This document shows, piece by piece, positions 59,701 through 64,000 of a stretch of DNA of 64,000 nt. Under the pieces are notes generated by a model, which worked only from the letters and a program-made list of their open reading frames with translations, searched no databases and was not told the DNA's origin. A program made the position numbers and the translations under genes. Source of the stretch: Bryobacterales bacterium (GTDB lineage: Bacteria; Acidobacteriota; Terriglobia; Bryobacterales; UBA6623); NCBI GenBank assembly GCA_022826925.1, contig JAJDTX010000003.1, positions 119,990 to 183,989 on the forward strand, read 5' to 3'. Position 1 is the first letter of the stretch. Every line of letters starts with the position of its first letter.

Positions 59701-60091
59701 ATCGGGCAGGGATATCGCCAACGTCGGGCGATCTTACCAGAGGCCTGACGTGACCTGCGATCCGAACAACGGGCCCAAGACCGCCGAGCAGTGGTACAAG
59801 GTCGACTGTTTCCAATTCCCGCAGCAGTTCAACTACGGCAATTCCGGGGCCAACATCGTGGAGGCGCAGGGTATCAATTCTTGGGACGTTTCGATCGCGA
59901 AGCAATTCCAAGTGGCCGAAGGGCACCGGCTGATCTTGCGGGGCGAGTTCTTTAATATGTTCAACAAGACTCACTTCCGCAAGCCAGGCAGCAACAGAAA
60001 CGACACGTTGGCGTCAGGCTCGGTTGCGCGGATCTTCAGGCTGCAAGTGGAGCCGCGACAGATCCAGTTCGCCTTGCGCTACGAGTTCTAG
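56792..60091 (+). CDS. Oar-like TonB-dependent receptor with carboxypeptidase-regulatory domain
   Basis: About 1099 residues. ATG 56792 is 6 bases after AAGGAG and opens a signal peptide (LVLAALVLVLAPTAADA). An immunoglobulin-like CarboxypepD-regulatory domain is at about 28-110 (GDVTDESGALVPGANVTVTN). The plug domain follows (IPVNGRNYTRLILMMPG, NFTMDGVDNN), then a 22-strand type barrel to the C-terminal Phe (ALRYEF). This architecture is abundant in acidobacteria and imports large substrates such as polysaccharides, energised by TonB. A strong terminator follows. The adjacent Gfo/Idh and DUF1501 genes suggest a carbohydrate-related substrate. Confidence 0.9.
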   Translation: MKVWKQGALVLAALVLVLAPTAADAQTTNAAIVGDVTDESGALVPGANVTVTNLSTGVQREISTNERGAYRAYPVQPGTYDVAASSEGFKTRLRTGIIVEVAATVKVDLSLELGQVTETVEVTGQIPVLQTQDASVGGTVTTSEIERIPVNGRNYTRLILMMPGTSGMTYSQSRGTQSGTFLISVNGARPQDNNFTMDGVDNNMMMMNSPGGSPPMDAIQEFRVATNNNAEFGRSMGANVNIAIKSGSRDLHGSMYWYVRNDNFDANDFFANRSGTGKVAFSQNQYGAAFGGPVPGLRDSTFWFVNYEGFDRRRGNNALANFPTELQRRGDFSELAQRIYDPFTGVADADGNIVRQQFQNNAVPQSLHHPAITTYLDIMIPLPNIPGKLTQNYTNTTKASNDREFIVMRGDHNTGGKDSFNVRYLHQNVATFSPSSNPYLSRENDFDVRNLSAQWTRLVNPSSILEVRFGYNAPWNPNCTLNSKINRGDFLDQTGIQMFQREVLCEPIPNMSSDGEFSAGGGGTNTGDKVWQFITNYATNAGNHSIKFGVNYSRRHFYTNTSNPMNGNLWFNGDLTSLYNDPGSGFSTASMLLGTPRQFRRSTGETITNGRINAWQFFFQDDWRVTSKLTVNLGMRYEYNNPPYDTTDQLGNLWITPNPVTGNLGRLMWSTVNPEIEPETGERNQPAKRLGTTRALMFPDRNNIGPRAGIAYQVDDKTVVRTGVGVFYNSTFVQELQDLRKFWPYTPQQVATVNAVTPENPVPTFFADNPGPPYSSTAAIGGWPQQPTNRSPYSAQWNFFIQRELVDQLSLNVGYVGSSSRKQIGYTAVNTPLTPGPGEIQPRRLMPDFGNVDGGFNRFGGLYNALQVEMNKRFGRGFGFRMNYTWSKAMDEQSSLAEWKTQDPFNIRNDWSRSSWDLQHVFQIAYQWDLPIGRGRRWGGDWNAAADAFLGGWAIEGFTRFNTGPPVGVLSGRDIANVGRSYQRPDVTCDPNNGPKTAEQWYKVDCFQFPQQFNYGNSGANIVEAQGINSWDVSIAKQFQVAEGHRLILRGEFFNMFNKTHFRKPGSNRNDTLASGSVARIFRLQVEPRQIQFALRYEF

Positions 60092-60124
60092 AGCGGCATC
60101 GCCCTAGAGCGAGATTGATCACGA

Positions 60125-60154
60125 GCCCCGCCGGCGAGAGTCGGCGGGGCTTTT
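60125..60154 (+). terminator. rho-independent terminator of the TonB-receptor gene
   Basis: Perfect 9-bp stem GCCCCGCCG / CGGCGGGGC (60125-60133 and 60142-60150) around the loop GCGAGAGT, followed by TTTT. It lies 34 bases after the receptor stop codon. Confidence 0.9.
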
Positions 60155-60176
60155 CTCGATGTGCCGAGAGTGGGTG

Positions 60177-60317
60177 ATGGATCATGTCCGGGCGTCCACT
60201 CGACTGCCAGATGAAGGCAAGGCCACAGCTATTCAAGAGAGCGTCGAGGCGGCGCTACTCCCCGGTCGGCTGGGATCGCCTAAAGACGAGTACGCATTCA
60301 ACTGCCTTTCCGCGTAG
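60177..60317 (+). CDS. small ORF, possible remnant of a VapB-like antitoxin
   Basis: A 46-codon frame starts at ATG 60177 and stops at TAG 60315. It contains STRLPDEGKATAIQESVEAAL, read as two pieces, a pattern somewhat like the helix region of VapB/PSK ribbon-helix-helix antitoxins. No toxin frame follows and the ribosome-binding site is weak, so it may be a relic or not translated. I do not claim a function. Confidence 0.2.
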   Translation: MDHVRASTRLPDEGKATAIQESVEAALLPGRLGSPKDEYAFNCLSA

Positions 60318-60396
60318 GTGTTGGTGGTGCATCTCGTAATTCCATCGAGAATACCCGAGGCTAGAGGTACTCCGCAGCAAAGCTTTACCGGTTCTT

Positions 60397-60421
60397 CACC
60401 AACCCGACGCTCGGGTTGGTG
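60397..60421 (+). repeat. perfect inverted repeat in the leader of the selenoprotein gene
   Basis: CACCAACCCGA-CGC-TCGGGTTGGTG: an 11-bp perfect stem with a 3-base loop, ending 28 bases before the ATG at 60450 and followed by TTTACTG. It could be a leader hairpin, an operator or a weak terminator; the T-run is too short for a standard terminator. Confidence 0.6.
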
Positions 60422-60449
60422 TTTACTGCGAATAGAGGTCACTCGCGCA

Positions 60450-61997
60450 ATGAACCGTTCGCGCTTCGCCCTTCTGGCATTGGCATTCGCCATCTCGGCA
60501 GCGGCGGGCGTCGCCCAGTCGCAAAGGCCGATGCCGCTTGGACCGGGAGATCCGTTCCCGGAACTGGAGGTCTACGATGCGGCCGGCAAGCCGTTCAACA
60601 CGAAGAGCCTGGCCGGGCAATACACGGTACTTGTCAACGGCTGCTTGACTTGACCGCCCTTCATTCGTAACGTCCCCAGGTTGGAGACGGTATATCGCGA
60701 CTACGCGCCCAAAGGTGTCAGGTTCGTTTACCTCTACAAGGCGCTGGCGCACCCCGAACTGAACGGCTACGTCAACCCGATCACCCTCGAGGAGCGCCTG
60801 ATGCACGTCGAGGAGGCCAAGCGAGTCTTGGGGTCGGAGATCGCCTGGATTGCCGACAACATGGCGAATGAGCTCAAGCATGCGCTGGGGAACCGCCAGA
60901 ACTCCGAATACCTCCTCGATCCCGAAGGCCGGATCCTGCGGGTGCGCGCTTGGAGCGACCCGGATCAGCTGCGGAGGGACCTGGCAGAATTCGTCGGGTC
61001 GGTCGAAAACCCGACAGAGGTATCGGATCTGAACCTGAAGATCAGGCCGGCGCCGGAGCATGCCCAGACCGGCGTGGTTCCCCGGATCGAAAAGCCAGGC
61101 ACCTATCGCACTCTGGTATCAAGACCTCAGCTTGCGAAGACAGACGAGCCGTTCTATACCAAGCTGCGTGCAGAGGCCGATCAGGATCTGCTCCGGTCAG
61201 GCGAGGGGAAGCTCTATCTGGCCTTCCTTCTAGACCCGCTTCACGGGGTGCATTGGAACAACTTGGCACCGGCGATGGACGTGGAACTCTCTGCCCCCGA
61301 GGGAGTGAGGATCACTCCGGCGAAGCTGCAGGGACCGAAGGTCAACGAAGATGCCGATGCAGACCCGCGCGAATTCCTTGTTCACGTGAAGCGTGGAGAT
61401 TCGCAAGAGCCGCTGGGAATGAGATTCCGCTACTTCGCTTGCACGGATACGTGGTGCAGGCCGGTCACACAAGAGTACTTGATTACTTGGGAGGTAGACC
61501 GCGATGCCGGGCGGGTCAGGTCGGGCCGGATGGATTTCAACCGGACTGGGCCAGGCCGGGGCCAGGGAGGCAGGCGTGGGCAGGGAGGTGGTCCGAGACG
61601 GGCGGGCGGTGGATTTGGCCCTCAGCGGTCCGTCGAGCGACTCCTAGCCAGGGACACGGATGGAGACGATCGCTTGACTGCCGAGGAACTTCCCGAGCAA
61701 ATGCGACGGAATTTCGACCGCATGGACAGGGATGGCGACGGCTATGTCGAACCGTCGGAGATCGAAGCCCTAATGCAGCGGGACGTCGGGCGCAATAGGC
61801 CTCCCGGCGGCCTTGGCGGCTTGACACGGTGGGACTCTGATGGAGACGGCCAGCTCAGCATCGAGGAAGTCCCGCCGCAAATGGAGCGGCGCTTCGGGCA
61901 GCTCGACGCCAACCGTGACGGGCTCTTGGATCGGGCAGAGCTATCTGCGATGCGCAGCCGCGGGCGGGCCCCTGCTGGCCGCGGAAATGGCAACTGA
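60450..61997 (+). CDS. deiodinase-like selenoprotein (Sec at UGA 60651) with DsbD-N-like domain and EF hands
   Basis: One frame of 515 residues with an in-frame UGA at codon 68. A signal peptide (FALLALAFAISAAAGVAQ) is followed by a redoxin fold. The active site reads NGC65-L-T-Sec68-PPF, a CxxU motif with the PPF that follows Sec in iodothyronine deiodinases (SCTUPPF). Deiodinase-like continuation: RLETVYRDYAPKGVRF, YKALAHPELNGY, TLEERLMHVEEAK, YLLDPEGRIL. From about 220 to 350 a second domain holds YFACTDTWC (Cys331, Cys336), like DsbD-N. A Gly/Arg-rich linker then leads to four EF-hand loops (402-413, 426-437, 462-473, 486-497). A SECIS-like hairpin follows the UGA. Alternatives: nonsense mutation or read error. 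The reaction is unknown; a periplasmic thiol-redox enzyme is more likely than a true deiodinase. Confidence 0.85.
60651..60692 (+). promoter_or_regulatory. UGA selenocysteine codon with bacterial SECIS-like hairpin
   Basis: The UGA occupies 60651-60653. The hairpin is UA-A-CGUC-C-CCA-GGU-UGG-A-GACG-G-UA (60668-60692): stems UA/UA, CGUC/GACG and CCA/UGG separated by single mismatches, with apical loop GGU. The first loop G is 26 bases past the UGA, within the 16-37 base range of bacterial SECIS elements, and a G in the first two loop positions is what SelB recognition requires. It lies entirely in coding sequence, as bacterial SECIS elements do. Confidence 0.8.
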
Positions 61998-62103
61998 GCT
62001 TGAGGGCTATCTCCGCGACGGGCCGGTTGATGGGGCCGATTACTTCCCTGAGCAATTCGTTGCACGACTATCGGCGCGTGAATGATGCATCTCGAAGAGC
62101 CTG

Positions 62104-63777
62104 TTAATCGATATAGCTGTAGCGCTCGTCGAGACCGAGTGTTTCGATCGCCTCTGGGCTCGGCTCGGGCCTCAAATCACTCTCCTTGAAGTACTGGGCC
62201 TTCTCCCATTTCATCGGGCCACCGACCTCGCGCGGATCTGAGGTGCTTTGAAGGTATTCCTGCAACCGGGCGGACAGCTCTGCCCGCGTCGATTCGTATG
62301 CAGGATCCGTGGCGAGGTTATTCGTCTGATGCGGATCGGTCGCGAGGTCGTAGAGTTCTTCAGCAGGTCGCTTCGCGAATGCGAGATCGAACAGAGATCG
62401 ATAGTCGGGGTCGTCGGGCCGCTGCAGGAGGAACATCTTCGTGGGCGAGGAGAACTGCAGCATGTGAGCGTCCACGTCTCCATAGAGCGGAGGATCTCCC
62501 GCCGGCCACAGCTCCGGCGCGTAGTTCCGGATGTACAGGTGGTCGCGCGTCCGCAGTGCCCTAGCTGGATACCCCGGGCCTCCCTGTCTGGCGAACGCAT
62601 GCCGCTCTCTCGCGGTCACGACGAACGAGCGCCGCGGGTCGACTACTCCATGCTCGTTCGAAGCCAGGATCGGTACAAAGCTGCTCGCTGTCACGTCCTC
62701 GGGAATGGGCAAGCCTGCCAACTCCAGGATCGTTGGCGCGAAATCGGTCAGGCTGACAAAGTCGTCCACCACGCGGCCGCCGGGAAACCGTTGCGGCATC
62801 GACACGATCAGCGGCAGGCGCGTGCCTGCATCGTATAGGTTTGCCAGCCCCCGGGGCATTTGCCAGCCGTTGTCGCTCGCAACGATGATCACAGTCTCGT
62901 CGGTTACCCCGAACTCGGACAGCAATCCGAGATGTTCGCCGACCTCAGCGTCGAAGTGCTCGATTTCGGCATAGTAGTCAGCGATGTCGCCCCGCACGGC
63001 GGGATCGTCTGGCAGATAGGGGGGGACGGCGATCGATTCGAGATCGTAGCCTGCCTGCTCGCCGCCTCCGGCGCGATACGGCCGATGCGGGTCCCGCGAG
63101 CTGAACCAGTAGCAGAAAGGCTGCCCGCGCTCGCGCTCGTTATAGAACTCCTCGAATGACCCGTACCGCTGGCCGGCGGGATTTCGAGTCCATCCTCCGG
63201 CCTCGTGGTCGCCCGGCCCCCAGCCCTTGCCTTCGTAGCCCACGAGATAGCCGGCTTGCTCGAGCAGATCCGTATACACCGCAAAGTGACTGGGCATCGT
63301 TCCCCAGAGGTTGGCGCCCTCTTCGAGCCGCCAGATGTCTTGGCCGGTCAGCATGGCTGCCCGTGCGGGAGTGCATGATGGAGACGGACAAAAGGCGTGC
63401 GTGAAGCGCACGCCCGCTTCCGCCAGCTTGTCAATATTCGGCGTCTTGACCGTCGCGTCGCCGTAGCATCCGAGGTGATTCCAAGAATGGTTGTCGGACA
63501 TCAAGATCAAGATGTTGGGCGGATCTAGCTCCTCTTGAGGGCCACACCCAAACATGAACGCAATGCCAATAGCCACCGCAAGGAAATGCGGGGCAAGGCA
63601 CCGGCCAAGGCTTGACGGAAGGAGGTTGGCTGCCCCGAGCAGAGCGTCTCCGGTGCTGCAGGATCGCTTCCGGCAAGTCCCCCGGCTGCTTGGTGAGCCG
63701 TGTTCTAAGGGCGAGCCCGAGTTTCCCAGGAAGAGTGGAAGGCAGCGACGGTGCGGCAGATCCGTAGTTGGGCGCAT
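62104..63777 (-). CDS. sulfatase, probable lipoprotein
   Basis: Up to 557 residues. A hydrophobic stretch with a lipobox ending at Cys78 (LAVAIGIAFMFGC) suggests that the first 50-60 residues may not belong; the only downstream alternative is a GTG inside the hydrophobic stretch, so the ATG at 63777 is kept. The fold starts PPNILILMSDNHSWNHLGCYGD, read as two halves. The formylglycine Cys135 is in PSCTPARAAMLTG (C-x-P-A-R). VASDNGWQMPRGLANLYDAG supplies distal ligands. Substrate unknown. It is convergent with the selenoprotein gene. Confidence 0.85.
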   Translation of the reverse strand: MRPTTDLPHRRCLPLFLGNSGSPLEHGSPSSRGTCRKRSCSTGDALLGAANLLPSSLGRCLAPHFLAVAIGIAFMFGCGPQEELDPPNILILMSDNHSWNHLGCYGDATVKTPNIDKLAEAGVRFTHAFCPSPSCTPARAAMLTGQDIWRLEEGANLWGTMPSHFAVYTDLLEQAGYLVGYEGKGWGPGDHEAGGWTRNPAGQRYGSFEEFYNERERGQPFCYWFSSRDPHRPYRAGGGEQAGYDLESIAVPPYLPDDPAVRGDIADYYAEIEHFDAEVGEHLGLLSEFGVTDETVIIVASDNGWQMPRGLANLYDAGTRLPLIVSMPQRFPGGRVVDDFVSLTDFAPTILELAGLPIPEDVTASSFVPILASNEHGVVDPRRSFVVTARERHAFARQGGPGYPARALRTRDHLYIRNYAPELWPAGDPPLYGDVDAHMLQFSSPTKMFLLQRPDDPDYRSLFDLAFAKRPAEELYDLATDPHQTNNLATDPAYESTRAELSARLQEYLQSTSDPREVGGPMKWEKAQYFKESDLRPEPSPEAIETLGLDERYSYID

Positions 63778-64000
63778 GCTGCATCAATAATATTCCACGG
63801 CCTGCATGTGCCGAAGAACGAGGAGTGGGTCGCTGCGTTCAGGCGAACGCTGTGTGCCTCGCTAGCCCATGTTTAACATTGGATTTTAGGATGTGATTGA
63901 TTAACAGGGAGTTAGACCGCTCCAGAAAGCGCGACTTGCACTACAAAGTGCGCGCTAATGAAATTGGGGCCGGATTCAGAGCAGGATCTTGCAGGTCTGG
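63778..64000. other. right-edge non-coding stretch
   Basis: About 220 bases upstream of the sulfatase, of visibly lower GC. It contains AGCGCGACTT and AAGTGCGCGCT about 9 bases apart (63935-63960), an imperfect inverted repeat with a one-base bulge. No reading frame or RNA gene is recognisable; any next gene begins beyond the window. Confidence 0.3.

Noticed and set aside
60681..61997. A separate gene starting at TTG 60681, after a truncated 67-residue gene
   Set aside because: The frame is continuous with the signal-peptide part upstream, the TTG lies inside the SECIS-like stem, no ribosome site precedes it, and the deiodinase fold would be cut in half. A single selenoprotein explains both pieces.
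61987..62085. A 32-codon frame starting inside the end of the selenoprotein gene
   Set aside because: Protein-like residues (LEGYLRDGPVDGADYFPEQF) are visible, but it is very short, overlaps the preceding gene and lacks a ribosome site or homologue.

Overview
The window is about 64 kb of GC-rich bacterial chromosome with tightly packed genes on both strands. Its content suggests an acidobacterium, probably of the Bryobacter/Solibacter type. The indicators are a large Oar-like TonB-dependent receptor with an N-terminal carboxypeptidase-regulatory domain, a paired PSD1 cytochrome (DUF1549/DUF1553) and DUF1501 protein, four sulfatase-family proteins, a PQQ beta-propeller protein, a DUF3604 protein, and menaquinone synthesis by the futalosine route. 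This placement is inferred from gene content only.

Layout. 1-8.3 kb: the start of miaA, an amidohydrolase, a DUF3604 protein, a short UvrC/Cho-like nuclease, a membrane protein, a WalJ-type MBL hydrolase, a 2-hydroxyacid dehydrogenase and a VOC protein. 8.6-14.1 kb: rpoD, a PQQ-propeller protein, nadD-obg and thiG. 14.1-16.4 kb: a restriction-modification island of visibly lower GC, with a NotI-like endonuclease, a C5-cytosine methyltransferase and a ribbon-helix-helix regulator behind a palindrome-rich region. 16.6-22.7 kb: a sulfatase, the folP-folB-folK operon, ddl and asnS. 22.8-29.2 kb: an orphan HicB-like protein, gltB, a mutarotase-like protein and tRNA-Leu(CAG). 29.3-36.0 kb: zapB-like/zapA, a sulfatase homologue, an ACP phosphodiesterase, an SLC12-type transporter and a secreted protein of unknown function. 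36.1-44.3 kb: hslV-hslU plus two lipoproteins in one tight operon, a sulfatase, a MerR regulator, mqnE and a subclass-B3-like metallo-beta-lactamase. 44.5-50.1 kb: an SDR, the fabD-fabG-trpC-mqnP operon and a TrmA/RlmD-type RNA methyltransferase. 50.2-60.1 kb: DUF1501/PSD1, a Gfo/Idh/MocA protein and the TonB receptor, which ends in a clear terminator. 60.4-63.8 kb: the selenoprotein gene described next, then another sulfatase.

Most striking feature. At 60450-61997 a single reading frame is interrupted by one UGA at 60651. The context around it reads C-L-T-(UGA)-P-P-F, which matches the selenocysteine site of iodothyronine deiodinases. Twenty-five bases after the UGA is a hairpin with a GGU apical loop that has the geometry of a bacterial SECIS element. 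I read this as a secreted deiodinase-like selenoprotein fused to a DsbD-N-like domain and four EF-hand loops. A conventional gene call would split it into a 67-residue fragment and a truncated downstream gene.

The rest is housekeeping (tRNA modification and charging, folate, fatty acid and menaquinone synthesis, proteolysis, division) mixed with secreted catabolic and cell-envelope functions. The sulfatases, DUF1501/PSD1 pair, oxidoreductase and TonB receptor together suggest use of sulfated or complex organic polymers; this is inference.
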